DNA of 64,000 bases from Aegicerativicinus sediminis (GCF_015476115.1 NZ_CP064295.1:2412001-2476000), one strand, 5' to 3'. Numbered from the stretch's first letter, positions 34,026 to 42,907 are shown. The notes: generated by a model not told the origin, from the letters alone. Translations and numbers: made by a program.

Positions 34026-34733
34026 TTATTTTAAATTACTCAGATCTGTATTTGTAGCTACTTCGTAGGGTTCTTTTTCAAATTGAAAAATCCTTGCTTT
34101 TAATTTGCCTTTTAACTGGATATTGTCATTAATTACTCTTAACCAACTTCCTTCCCTTAGACCAACAACTGGTTGAGTATTAAATACTAGAAATTCTTTA
34201 ATTCTAGTTTCACGTGTTTCTCCCATGTGTGTGCTGTTGGGAATTGGGTCCAGGTAATGTGGATTTATATTAAAAGGTAGTAATCCTAAGGCTTTAAAAC
34301 TTGGTGGGTAAACTATCGGCATATCATTCGTAGTATTTATGGTAAGCCCGCAAATATTGCTCCCTGCACTAGTTCCTAGGTATGGTACTCCCGAATTTAT
34401 AATCTCTCTTAAGCTTTCAATGAGCCCAAGTTTATATAATTTATTGAGCAAAACGAAAGTATTTCCTCCCCCAGTAAATATCCCTTTAGCTGATTTTAAA
34501 GCTTCAATTGGATGGTCAAATTCATGTAAACCCTTCACTTTTTTGCCAATCTTAACAAAGGCCTCAGCAGCTTTTGAGGTATAAGATTCATGGCTTATTC
34601 CTCCAGGTCTTGCAAATGGAATAAATATTATTTCTTCAGTGTTTTCGAATAATTCTTTCAACTCTGGTAATAGATAGTCTAAATAGTTGCCACCATGCAA
34701 TGTTGAAGTGCTCGCAACAATTAAATTTTTCAT
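34026..34733 (-). CDS. pepE: Alpha-aspartyl dipeptidase PepE
   Basis: This 235-aa S51 family serine peptidase has its catalytic Ser122 in YLGTSAGSNICG. The characteristic GIFTGGGNTFVLL segment lies near residue 87 and the later His/Glu residues in INPHYLDP. It cleaves N-terminal Asp-Xaa dipeptides. Several peptidase genes are adjacent, suggesting a role in peptide turnover. It is the first gene of an apparent operon with GNAT, M15 and M48 genes. No -7 box with a good match was seen before it. Confidence 0.88.
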   Translation of the reverse strand: MKNLIVASTSTLHGGNYLDYLLPELKELFENTEEIIFIPFARPGGISHESYTSKAAEAFVKIGKKVKGLHEFDHPIEALKSAKGIFTGGGNTFVLLNKLYKLGLIESLREIINSGVPYLGTSAGSNICGLTINTTNDMPIVYPPSFKALGLLPFNINPHYLDPIPNSTHMGETRETRIKEFLVFNTQPVVGLREGSWLRVINDNIQLKGKLKARIFQFEKEPYEVATNTDLSNLK

Positions 34734-34843
34734 CTTCTTATTTTGTCGTAAATTTAGTGAAAGGGTAGTTTTAACAAAAGATTACCACAACTCTGTTTGA
34801 CTGATATGAACATTGATAGTATTTTCAAACAAATAAACCATCC

Positions 34844-35650
34844 ATGAAATTAAAGTTAACCATCTTTTTTGTCTTAATTGCCATTTTTTGTCAGGGGCAA
34901 GATTTAAAACGTGCCGAAATAAGAGGTCGAGTTGTTGTTGATAGTAATGATGTGGAAGGAGTCACCATTTTTAATGCTTCTACCAACCGTGGTACCATTA
35001 CTAACGAACGGGGCGAGTTCACTATCTTCGCCGGGTTAAATGATCGCATCGAAATATCTGCACTTCAGTTCAAGGATATTACATTGGTAATTGATACTTC
35101 TATTATGAAAACCAAGATAATGACAGTATATCTTGTAGAACAAGTAAATAGATTGGATGAAGTTGTCGTAATACCTTATGGTTTAACTGGTAATTTGCGA
35201 TCTGATATAGATAGTGTAAGAACAAGTAATCCAAACTTAAATGCACTGGCTTTCGGAATAGAAAATAGCTCTAACTATGATTTCCGAGATGATTATCAAT
35301 CTAGTGTTGACAATACTGCCATGCCAGACTATGGAAGAAGGCTGGTTAACGGCTTGAATGTTAAGAATATAATGGGGCTAATCCTTAAGCCTATTCTTCA
35401 AAAAGACAAAAGTGGACCTGATATTGCAGGAATTGATGATGAAGTCCGCCAAATTGAAGACATTTATAATATAGAATTTATACATAGCAACTTTAATATT
35501 CCGCGAGACCAAGTAGATGCCTTTGTAATTTATGCCAGGGATAATGGCTTTAATTCGGAATTATTGGAGGAAGGTCAAGAATTAGAATTACTTCAATTTT
35601 TATATTCCAAAAGGGATGAATTCTTAAAAATTGAGAGCGCCAAAAATTAA
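34844..35650 (+). CDS. Carboxypeptidase-like regulatory-domain protein, first paralogue
   Basis: This 268-aa exported protein has a signal peptide (MKLKLTIFFVLIAIFCQGQ) and an N-terminal CarboxypepD_reg-like beta domain (VVVDSNDVEGVTIFNASTNRGTITNERGEFTIFAGLNDRIEISA) that is usually found at the start of TonB-dependent receptors. Here it is followed not by a plug and barrel but by a helical domain with no family I know. LDEVVVIPYGLTGNLRSDID resembles the linker seen in receptors. The next gene, 35631-36419, is a paralogue with the same layout and overlaps it by 20 bp, so the two are co-translated. Confidence 0.7.
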   Translation: MKLKLTIFFVLIAIFCQGQDLKRAEIRGRVVVDSNDVEGVTIFNASTNRGTITNERGEFTIFAGLNDRIEISALQFKDITLVIDTSIMKTKIMTVYLVEQVNRLDEVVVIPYGLTGNLRSDIDSVRTSNPNLNALAFGIENSSNYDFRDDYQSSVDNTAMPDYGRRLVNGLNVKNIMGLILKPILQKDKSGPDIAGIDDEVRQIEDIYNIEFIHSNFNIPRDQVDAFVIYARDNGFNSELLEEGQELELLQFLYSKRDEFLKIESAKN

Positions 35651-36419
35651 ATTTCCTCTTTTTACGCTAATTTTTTTATTGTTCCAATGTGTATGGACCC
35701 AAAATCTAGTAGAAATTAATGGACAGATTTTGGCTGACGACGATTTGGAAGGAATCCATATCATTAATAAATCAGCAGAGAAATTTACTATTACGGATGG
35801 TCAGGGTCGCTTTTTAATTTCTGCCAGACAGAACGACACCATTTTAATATCAGCCTTAGCCTACAAACCCATAGAAATTATTGTAGATGCATTAACTTAT
35901 AATAGTAAATCCCTAAAAGTTTATTTGGAAGAGAAGATAAATGTTCTAGATGAAGTAATAGTCGGTAAAATATTAACTGGAAATTTATGGTCAGATATTG
36001 AGAATTCGGACGCGAAAAGGAGCTTAGATTTTTATGATCTTGGTATTCCGGGAAATACAAGATTACCCTTGACCCAAGCCGAGCGAAAATATAAGGATGC
36101 TAGTGAGGGAAATATTTTCCAAGGTTTATCCATAAATGTTCACAAATTATTGAATGTTATAAGTGGGAGAACTAAGCGTCTTAAAAAGTATCTTCAATTA
36201 GAGCAATCCAATAATTGTTTAGAAATGGTTGTTTCGGAATATGCGAAAGCATTATTAGGAGACTTAAATTGGGAAAATGAACGGATGGCCGACTATTTCT
36301 TTTATGTTTCCGATGATCCAAAATTCCTTCAATTCTGCCATGATTATCAAAGCATATCCATGTATCAATTTTTAGAATCTAAATTGGAATCGTATAAAGA
36401 TAATTTGAATGAAAAGTAG
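35631..36419 (+). CDS. Carboxypeptidase-like regulatory-domain protein, second paralogue
   Basis: This 262-aa protein is a paralogue of the preceding one. It has a signal (PLFTLIFLLFQCVWTQ), a beta domain (EINGQILADDDLEGIHIINKSAEKFTITDGQGRF), a linker LDEVIVGKILTGNLWSDIE and a helical C-terminal part (NNCLEMVVSEYAKALLGDLNW). No ATG is in frame at the start; the TTG at 35631, within the 3' end of the upstream gene, is the best start and would be reached by coupling. Function unknown. DUF6702 and an M1 peptidase follow on the same strand. Confidence 0.65.
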   Translation: MRAPKIKFPLFTLIFLLFQCVWTQNLVEINGQILADDDLEGIHIINKSAEKFTITDGQGRFLISARQNDTILISALAYKPIEIIVDALTYNSKSLKVYLEEKINVLDEVIVGKILTGNLWSDIENSDAKRSLDFYDLGIPGNTRLPLTQAERKYKDASEGNIFQGLSINVHKLLNVISGRTKRLKKYLQLEQSNNCLEMVVSEYAKALLGDLNWENERMADYFFYVSDDPKFLQFCHDYQSISMYQFLESKLESYKDNLNEK

Positions 36420-36514
36420 CTTAATAATTTGTTAAACTTCCCTTGGTAGCACTCCCTTTAGGTCAATTTTTATAATTTCGGCGCCATTCTCCAAGAAGGC
36501 TAATTTATTTTTAG

Positions 36515-37045
36515 ATGAAAGTAAAATTATTGAGTTTTGCAGTATTGGTTTTTATACTTGCTGTCTCCACCACAAAATCAACTTTTTTACACAAGTATTA
36601 CACAAGTATTACGGAAATAGAATACAATCCTAGTGAAGCTTCATTACAGATTATAACTAGGATATTTTTAGATGATCTTGAGAAAGCTCTTTATGAATCA
36701 ACAGGTAATATAGTGGTATTCTCTTCTGAGGATGAAAGTAAACCGAATTTGATTTTACTTAGAGACTATCTCATTAAAAATCTTTCTATTGACATAAATG
36801 GAAAATCTGTACCTGTGAAATTCTTAGGTAAGCGACATGAAAATGGACAGTTATTTGCTTATTTGGAAGTGCAGAATATTATTAATATACAAGAAATCGA
36901 AGTAAAGAATTCTGTATTAATGGACGCCTTTGAAAAGCAGCAAAACATTATACATACTAAATTGAATGGATTGAGAGAAAGTACCACTTTAACGATTGGC
37001 AATGATCATTTCAATTTAAAAGTATCTCCTAATAACCAAGACTAA
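36515..37045 (+). CDS. DUF6702 family protein
   Basis: This 176-aa exported protein has a hydrophobic start (LLSFAVLVFILAVSTTKS), followed by the family block LHKYYTSITEIEYNPSEASLQIITRIFLDDLEKAL. DUF6702 genes in Flavobacteriaceae commonly precede an M1 peptidase as here, 20 bp away. The function is not known. It may act in the periplasm as a partner of the peptidase or as a folding factor, which is inference from the conserved pairing. Confidence 0.75.
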   Translation: MKVKLLSFAVLVFILAVSTTKSTFLHKYYTSITEIEYNPSEASLQIITRIFLDDLEKALYESTGNIVVFSSEDESKPNLILLRDYLIKNLSIDINGKSVPVKFLGKRHENGQLFAYLEVQNIINIQEIEVKNSVLMDAFEKQQNIIHTKLNGLRESTTLTIGNDHFNLKVSPNNQD

Positions 37046-37065
37046 TTAAAATTTCAAATTTCCCC

Positions 37066-39333
37066 ATGAAACAATTTGCAAGCGTAATAGCCCTGTTGTC
37101 AGTTTTTGTGATGTTCGGTCAAACTAGTAGACAAGAAGGTCATAAAAATGAAAATAAATTTAAGCAGCTTTATGATGAATTCGCCACTCCTAATATGTTT
37201 AGGACTGGTTCTGGAGCACCCGGACCTGGTTATTACCAACAAAAAGCTGATTATAACATGGATATTACCTTAGATGATGATAAGGCAATTATTCGTGGTT
37301 TTGAGACCATTACTTACACCAACAATTCGCCAGATCCTTTAAAATATTTATGGGTTCAACTAGACCAAAATGTGAGGTCTAAAGATTCTAAATCTCCATT
37401 AATTGAAACTTCTAAGTTCAAGACGTATCAACGTATTTCAAGTTTTTCTAACTCCTATATAGAGGCTCCTTTTGAAGGAGGCTTTAATTTGGATGAAGTA
37501 AAAGATGCGGATGGAAATGATTTGCCTGTGGGCATAAATAGAACAATGATGCGGGTTGAAATGCCAAAAGTTCTTCAATCTGGTGAATCGTTTAAATTTT
37601 CAATAAAATGGTGGTACAATGTAAATAACCACGTAATTGACAGGGCAAGAAGTGGATACGAATTATTTGAAGATGGTAATCGTGGATATGTAATAGCTCA
37701 ATTCTATCCTAGAATGGCAGTTTATAACGATGTTGAAGGTTGGCAAAACTCTCAATTTTGGGGAAGAGACGAGTTTGCCCTCCCGTTTGGTGATTTCGAT
37801 GTTAATATTACAGTTCCTGCAGACCACATAATGGAAGCCACCGGGGTATTGCAGAATAGGTCTGAGGTTTATACCGTTAAAATGATGGATCGCTATGAAG
37901 CGGCAAAAAAGTCTTATAAAAATCCGGTTGTAATTGTTACCCAAAAGGAAGTAGAGGAAAACAAAAAGGGTAAGGTAAAAGGTACTAAGACATGGAAATT
38001 TAAAGCGGAAAATGTTAGAGATTTTGGTTTTGCAACATCAAGAAAATACATTTTGGATATGATGGCCGTTAAGGTTGGTGAAAAGGATGTTATGGCCGTT
38101 AGTCTTTATCCTAAAGAAGGGAATCCACTTTGGGAGCAATGGTCTACAAAAGCGGTTGCAAGTACCTTAACTTCCTATAGCAGGATGACATTTGATTATC
38201 CTTATCCTAAGGCGGTTTCTGTGAATGCTAAAAATCAGGGTATGGAGTATCCAATGATTTGTTGGAATTATGGACGTCCTGATAAAACTGGGAAATATAG
38301 TGATAGAACAAAATTCGGAATGGTAAGCGTAATTATCCATGAGGTGGGACATAATTTCTTTCCGATGATTGTTAATAGTGATGAGCGTCAATGGACTTGG
38401 ATGGATGAAGGGCTTAATACCTTTTTACAATATGTTGCCGAACAAGATTTCGCTGAGACTTATCCAGAAATATTATCAAAAGGGCAAACAAAATACCCTT
38501 CTCGTAGAGGTCCAGCAAAAAATATTATATCCTATATGGCTGGGAATCAAGATTCCATAGCGCCAATTATGACAAAAGGATTAAATACCTATCAGTTTGG
38601 TAGTAATGCCTATGGCAAGCCGGCAACGGCACTCAACATTTTGAGGACTACCGTAATGGGCAAGGAATTGTTTGATTATGCGTTTAGGGAGTATACCCAT
38701 AGATGGATGTTTAAGCATCCAACTCCCGAGGATTTCTTTAGAACCATGGAAGATGCTTCGGCTTTTGATTTAGACTGGTTTTGGAGAGGATGGTTTTATA
38801 CAACAGATAACGTGGATATTGGTATAGATAATGTTGAAGAATACGTATTGACAAATATTCCGTCTGCTGATGCTGTTAATCTTCAGAAAAGATATAAAAG
38901 TATGGACCTTACCGATTATGTTTATTTGAGAGAAGTTGAATCAGGTTTATCAGGATCCAATGCCCAATTTGGTGACTCTAAATCTCTTGAAAAATTTGTC
39001 AAAGAAAAACTTGCTGAAAGTGAAAATAAGGATTTTAGAAGTCCAAAACACTTTTATAATATAACCTTCAATAAACCTGGAGGTCTGGTAATGCCAATAA
39101 TTGTTGAATATACGTATGCTGACGGTTCTGCTTATAGGGAAACTTATCCAGCACAAATTTGGAGACATAATGATTATGTGGTAACCAAAGCTGTTGCTTC
39201 AGAAAAGCCTATTGTCTCAATTGTTGTTGATCCGGATGACGAGACTGCGGATGTAGATACTTCAAATAACAGTTGGCCAAGGAAAATAGAAACCAGCGAG
39301 TTTGAATCATTTAAAAATACCCTTAAAGAATAA
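37066..39333 (+). CDS. M1 family zinc metallopeptidase
   Basis: This 755-aa peptidase has a signal (MKQFASVIALLSVFVMFGQ). The zinc site is complete: His425-Glu426-x2-His429 in IIHEVGHNFF and Glu448 nineteen residues after the second His in MDEGLNTF, the aminopeptidase N arrangement. The GxMEN-like exopeptidase loop is GMEYPMICWN before it, which varies from GAMEN. An N-terminal beta domain (residues 60-300) precedes the catalytic domain, and the C-terminal ~150 residues form a beta segment. It is probably periplasmic and preceded by DUF6702. No T9SS C-terminal signal is visible. Confidence 0.88.
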   Translation: MKQFASVIALLSVFVMFGQTSRQEGHKNENKFKQLYDEFATPNMFRTGSGAPGPGYYQQKADYNMDITLDDDKAIIRGFETITYTNNSPDPLKYLWVQLDQNVRSKDSKSPLIETSKFKTYQRISSFSNSYIEAPFEGGFNLDEVKDADGNDLPVGINRTMMRVEMPKVLQSGESFKFSIKWWYNVNNHVIDRARSGYELFEDGNRGYVIAQFYPRMAVYNDVEGWQNSQFWGRDEFALPFGDFDVNITVPADHIMEATGVLQNRSEVYTVKMMDRYEAAKKSYKNPVVIVTQKEVEENKKGKVKGTKTWKFKAENVRDFGFATSRKYILDMMAVKVGEKDVMAVSLYPKEGNPLWEQWSTKAVASTLTSYSRMTFDYPYPKAVSVNAKNQGMEYPMICWNYGRPDKTGKYSDRTKFGMVSVIIHEVGHNFFPMIVNSDERQWTWMDEGLNTFLQYVAEQDFAETYPEILSKGQTKYPSRRGPAKNIISYMAGNQDSIAPIMTKGLNTYQFGSNAYGKPATALNILRTTVMGKELFDYAFREYTHRWMFKHPTPEDFFRTMEDASAFDLDWFWRGWFYTTDNVDIGIDNVEEYVLTNIPSADAVNLQKRYKSMDLTDYVYLREVESGLSGSNAQFGDSKSLEKFVKEKLAESENKDFRSPKHFYNITFNKPGGLVMPIIVEYTYADGSAYRETYPAQIWRHNDYVVTKAVASEKPIVSIVVDPDDETADVDTSNNSWPRKIETSEFESFKNTLKE

Positions 39334-39349
39334 TTAAGACAATCTGATA

Positions 39350-39379
39350 TTGACATTAACAAACATCTCTGTATTTTTG
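39350..39379 (+). promoter_or_regulatory. Promoter of tatA
   Basis: TTG (39350-39352), 19 bp, TATTTTTG (39372-39379). This matches the Bacteroidota consensus and spacing very well. The box ends 13 bp before the ATG at 39393. Confidence 0.7.
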
Positions 39380-39392
39380 TTTTGTGGAAATA

Positions 39393-39671
39393 ATGTCAAC
39401 ATTTTTATTCATAGGTACGCCTGAATTAATTTTCATCCTTTTTATTGTGGTGATGGTTTTTGGCGCAGATAAGTTACCAGAGATTGCTAGGGGCATGGGA
39501 AAAGGCATGAGAGTGTTAAGGGATGCTACGAATGAAATTAAGCACGAAATAACTAAAAGTGCCGATACTAATGGCATTGATACAAGCTTTACCAAAGAAA
39601 TTTCTGAAGAAATCAATAAGGTAAAAGAAGATCTGGATGAATTCGGGGGCAGTGTGAAAAGAAATTTTTAA
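39393..39671 (+). CDS. tatA: Sec-independent translocase protein TatA
   Basis: This 92-aa protein has one N-terminal membrane helix (FLFIGTPELIFILFIVVMVFG), an adjacent amphipathic helix with ADKLPEIARGMGKGMRVLRDATNEIKHE and a charged acidic tail, the standard TatA/TatE architecture. It forms the pore-like assembly of twin-arginine export. A GTG at 39384 would add three residues, but it lies at the expected transcription start given the promoter at 39350, so the ATG is chosen. tatB/C are not nearby; many Bacteroidota use a TatA-TatC system. It overlaps the convergent O-methyltransferase gene by 4 bp. Confidence 0.88.
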   Translation: MSTFLFIGTPELIFILFIVVMVFGADKLPEIARGMGKGMRVLRDATNEIKHEITKSADTNGIDTSFTKEISEEINKVKEDLDEFGGSVKRNF

Positions 39672-40312
39672 GATTTCTTTCGGCTTATTGTTAATCCATC
39701 CCGTATAGGGAGAATTACGGTTTCAACCCTCGAATCGTTTTTTAGAATCATGTTATATTTCACAAGGGCCTTGGTATCAATGTCATCCTCCTCTATTTTT
39801 TCCAACACCTTACCACTCCAAAGAACATTATCAGAAATTAAAATTCCACCTGCCGAAATTCTATCAATTACCAAATCGAAATAGTTGGGATAATTGCTTT
39901 TATCGGCATCTATAAATACCAAATCAAATTGGCCATTTAATTTAGGTATGATGTCAAGAGCATCTCCCAAATGTTGTTTTATATTATTTCTGAATTCAGA
40001 CATTTCAAAATACTTTTTCTGAAAGTCGTAAAGTTCCTCATTTATGTCAATTGTATGAAGTATACCATTTGCCTGTAATCCTTCTGCTAGACAAAGGGCC
40101 GAATATCCGGTATAGGTTCCTATTTCTAATATGTTCGCAGGGCGTACCAATTTTGAAATAAGGCTTAAAACCCTTCCTTGATAATGACCGCTTAACATTC
40201 TTGGTTGTAAAATTTTTTGCCAAGTTTCCCTGCTCAATTGTTGAAGCAAAGGCGGTTCATTTTCAGAATGGAACTCTATATAGTCATTAATTTTGTCGTC
40301 TAAAAAGTCCAT
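39668..40312 (-). CDS. Catechol-type O-methyltransferase (class I SAM)
   Basis: This 214-aa enzyme is of the OMT_3 / COMT family. The SAM site is NILEIGTYTGYSALCLAEGL. The metal ligands Asp135 (FIDADKSNY), Asp161 and Asn162 (SDNVLWSGK) are in place, so it should use Mg2+ to methylate an aromatic hydroxyl or a related caffeoyl-CoA-like substrate. The gene begins 3 bp after the ACMSD-like gene in the same direction, making it the last gene of the kynurenine operon. Whether it acts on a kynurenine-pathway catechol or is a passenger is open. Confidence 0.82.
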   Translation of the reverse strand: MDFLDDKINDYIEFHSENEPPLLQQLSRETWQKILQPRMLSGHYQGRVLSLISKLVRPANILEIGTYTGYSALCLAEGLQANGILHTIDINEELYDFQKKYFEMSEFRNNIKQHLGDALDIIPKLNGQFDLVFIDADKSNYPNYFDLVIDRISAGGILISDNVLWSGKVLEKIEEDDIDTKALVKYNMILKNDSRVETVILPIRDGLTISRKKS

Positions 40313-40315
40313 TGG

Positions 40316-41446
40316 TTAAACCTTAGTAACCCTTTTGATAAATTCATCTTTGGCATTTTGGTTATCACCGAACAGCCATTGTATTACATTGTCTTGCCAA
40401 ATCGCTACCTTTTCTTCTTCAGAAATTATATTTCTCTCTAAGGCCAAATCCAAAATTTTCCCTGGATAAGAAGATTGCTTTTCGCTTTCCATTTCACCTA
40501 AAGGGTAGGGGTCATCTAGACCCATTATAACTTGTTTAGAAGATTGGTTAGCAATAAGAAGTTTTAGAGAACCAGTATCATGTACCAAAGTGTCGAAGAA
40601 AATATTTTTATGTCCTACTGCTTTTCTTGGGTGATTTTTACCTTCAAAAAGATCGGGTCGTCCATCAAATCCTTGTATACGCCTTCCAAGATTAATTTGT
40701 GCTAGCTGACAGCCATGGGCAAAACAAACTCGCATATTTTGAAACTTTTCCTGGTATCCATTTAAAGTGTAAAAGTGGTACGCATCCGCACATTGAGCTA
40801 ACATCCAAATTAAATGGAAGCGCCAAGCTGTATTTTGAAGTTTTATAAATTTTTCCCCATCATATGGATGAACCTCAACTGCCAAATTATATTTACTTGC
40901 CAATTCAAAAATAGGTTCATTCTCTTCATCAAAAATACAGCGCCATGTTCCGATAGAATCCATGAAATGTGTTGGCAAGCATAACAGCTGCATTCCTAAT
41001 TCCTCAACGCATCGTTCAATTTCCCAACAAGCACCTCTCACAAAACCAGGATGAACAACAAAACCACAAGTGAATTTGCTCGGAAAATCGTTCTGTACTT
41101 TGGCATTAAAATCATTTTGAAATCGCAATGCCTGTTTCATTTCTTCAACCCTAAGGCCATTGCCATAAAGTTGAGATAAATTTAATACAACAGCATGGTC
41201 GATATTAAAACGTTCCATCCATTGTAATTTCTCGTGAAGGAAAAAACTGGAGTCTGTAACAGGGCGGCTCCAATCTTTCTGGAGCATGAATTTCCTGTCT
41301 TTATCTACCCAAAAAATGCCCTTGTCTTTCATAAACTGAGGTATCTCCTCAGGATAAGGAAGTAAATGGGAATGACCATTAATGCGGAGATTTTTCACGG
41401 CATTTTTCACGGATTTATTAGACTCTTTTATTTCAATTGTATTCAA
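40316..41446 (-). CDS. 2-amino-3-carboxymuconate-6-semialdehyde decarboxylase-like amidohydrolase
   Basis: This 376-aa metal enzyme is of the amidohydrolase superfamily, ACMSD type. The zinc ligands His25 and His27 (INGHSHLLP), His193 (VEVHPYDGE) and Asp311 (GLDDPYP), plus His244 (CFAHGCQ), correspond to the known ACMSD set. It should decarboxylate the unstable product of 3-hydroxyanthranilate ring cleavage to 2-aminomuconate semialdehyde. This matches NbaD of Pseudomonas fluorescens in role. The gene is 15 bp from the dioxygenase gene upstream. The N-terminal ~20 residues are extra compared with the shortest homologues. Confidence 0.85.
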   Translation of the reverse strand: MNTIEIKESNKSVKNAVKNLRINGHSHLLPYPEEIPQFMKDKGIFWVDKDRKFMLQKDWSRPVTDSSFFLHEKLQWMERFNIDHAVVLNLSQLYGNGLRVEEMKQALRFQNDFNAKVQNDFPSKFTCGFVVHPGFVRGACWEIERCVEELGMQLLCLPTHFMDSIGTWRCIFDEENEPIFELASKYNLAVEVHPYDGEKFIKLQNTAWRFHLIWMLAQCADAYHFYTLNGYQEKFQNMRVCFAHGCQLAQINLGRRIQGFDGRPDLFEGKNHPRKAVGHKNIFFDTLVHDTGSLKLLIANQSSKQVIMGLDDPYPLGEMESEKQSSYPGKILDLALERNIISEEEKVAIWQDNVIQWLFGDNQNAKDEFIKRVTKV

Positions 41447-41461
41447 AAAATAAGATTTAGA

Positions 41462-41998
41462 TTAGTCAGCAAGCTGAACCTTTTTGGGTGGTTGCATAAT
41501 TTCCCCACAATTAGGACATTTTCGACTGCTTAAGTCACCATAATATTTGTCAAAAATTTTAGGTAGGTCAACTTCTATATTTTCCAACTGAAAATTCTCT
41601 TCGTATAGTTTGGTTGAGCAATTTTCACAAAACCACATCAATGCATCTTTTGTTCCCTCTGGTCGCTTGTATTCAATAACCAAGCCTACTGTATTTGCTC
41701 CTCTTTGGGGTGAATGAGGAACCTTTGGTGGCAATAGAAAAATTTCACCCTCCTCAATATGAATATCTTTTGGTTCACCTTCGTCAATCACCTTTAAAAC
41801 AATATCTCCTTCAACTTGATAGAAAAATTCAGGAGTTTCATTATAGTGATAATCTTTTCGACTGTTAGGTCCACCAACCACCATTACTATGAAATCTCCA
41901 TCTTCCCATACTACCTTATTGCCTACAGGTGGCTTTAATAAATGTCTGTTTTCTTCAATCCAGTTTTTAAAATTAACTGGGGAAACAAGTTTACTCAT
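41462..41998 (-). CDS. 3-hydroxyanthranilate 3,4-dioxygenase
   Basis: This 178-aa cupin dioxygenase cleaves 3-hydroxyanthranilate to 2-amino-3-carboxymuconate semialdehyde. Fe(II) ligands His51, Glu57 and His95 and the substrate-binding Arg47 sit at the same numbers as in the Cupriavidus enzyme. A C-terminal rubredoxin-like iron site is formed by Cys124/Cys127 (CENC) and Cys161/Cys164 (CPNC), as in the bacterial type. It is one step in a complete kynurenine block, upstream of the ACMSD-like gene (15 bp). Confidence 0.94.
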   Translation of the reverse strand: MSKLVSPVNFKNWIEENRHLLKPPVGNKVVWEDGDFIVMVVGGPNSRKDYHYNETPEFFYQVEGDIVLKVIDEGEPKDIHIEEGEIFLLPPKVPHSPQRGANTVGLVIEYKRPEGTKDALMWFCENCSTKLYEENFQLENIEVDLPKIFDKYYGDLSSRKCPNCGEIMQPPKKVQLAD

Positions 41999-42091
41999 AA
42001 TTGTTTCAATTTAAAATTTGATGTCCTATAACTTCAGTTAGTTACTAAGGTACAAACATGCTAAACCTTAAAAAAGCGCATTAGCATTTTA

Positions 42092-42871
42092 TTATAAGCT
42101 TTTGGTTCGTCCACCATCCACAGGTAGATTAATTCCATTAATGTACCCAGCCTTTCTACTTGCCAAAAATGCTATTGCGGCGGCAGTTTCCTCAGGTTTT
42201 CCAAAGCGTTTAGCAGGTACATATTGTTTCATTTCTTCTTCCATAGATTCAATTGTCTTCGATTCTTTTTTTGCTTTTATACCAACAATTTCATCCAATC
42301 TTGAAGTAGCAGTAAAACCTGGTAGGACATTGTTTACGGTAATTCCAAATCGAGCTAGTTCAAAAGACATAGTTTTGCTCCAATTTCCTACTGCATTTCT
42401 AATTGTATTACTTACCCCCAATCCAGGTATGGGTTCTTTAACTGAAGTTGAAATAACATTGATAATTCTTCCAAATCCTTCTGATTTCATAAACGGAAGA
42501 CATGCCTGAGCTAGAAGATGTGAACATATTAGATGCATATTGAAAGCCCTATAAAATTGTTCGGCAGTAGCCTCTATAATTTGGCCAGATGGCGGACCGC
42601 CGGTATTGTTTATTAAAATATGAAAGCCGTGATTATTAGTGATAAATTCATTTACTTTCAGCTCTACCTCTTCAGGCTTGGAAAAATCGGCAACAATATA
42701 ATTGTGGTTGCCTTCAGGGAGTTTCTTTAAGGTTTCCTTGAGTGAATTTTCATTTCTAGCTAACAATGTTACATTAACACCTTCATTAGCCAAGGTTATT
42801 GCAGTTTGTTTACCTATGCCTTGTGTGCTTCCGCATACTAAAGCATACGTATTTTTTAGTTCAAAGTTCAT
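42092..42871 (-). CDS. Atypical short-chain dehydrogenase-like protein in the kynurenine operon
   Basis: This 259-aa protein has a Rossmann fold of the SDR family. The nucleotide loop CGSTQGIGK (Gly14-x3-Gly18-x-Gly20) and NNTGGPPSG are present. The catalytic Tyr-x3-Lys is replaced: the aligned segment GLGVSNTIRNAVGNW has Ser154 for Tyr and Arg158 for Lys, with Ser141 kept. A known side branch of SDRs shares this SxxxR pattern. It may bind NAD(P) or a substrate without being an ordinary oxidoreductase. It sits between the aldehyde dehydrogenase (36 bp upstream) and the dioxygenase, so a role in this pathway is likely. Confidence 0.75.
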   Translation of the reverse strand: MNFELKNTYALVCGSTQGIGKQTAITLANEGVNVTLLARNENSLKETLKKLPEGNHNYIVADFSKPEEVELKVNEFITNNHGFHILINNTGGPPSGQIIEATAEQFYRAFNMHLICSHLLAQACLPFMKSEGFGRIINVISTSVKEPIPGLGVSNTIRNAVGNWSKTMSFELARFGITVNNVLPGFTATSRLDEIVGIKAKKESKTIESMEEEMKQYVPAKRFGKPEETAAAIAFLASRKAGYINGINLPVDGGRTKSL

Positions 42872-42907
42872 TCGTAAAAATATATTCTAATTGTAAAATG
42901 TATTGCA

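Noticed and set aside
42102-42509. 135-aa plus-strand frame inside the SDR gene
   Set aside because: It lies entirely inside a gene with clear family features on the other strand and has no recognisable motif.
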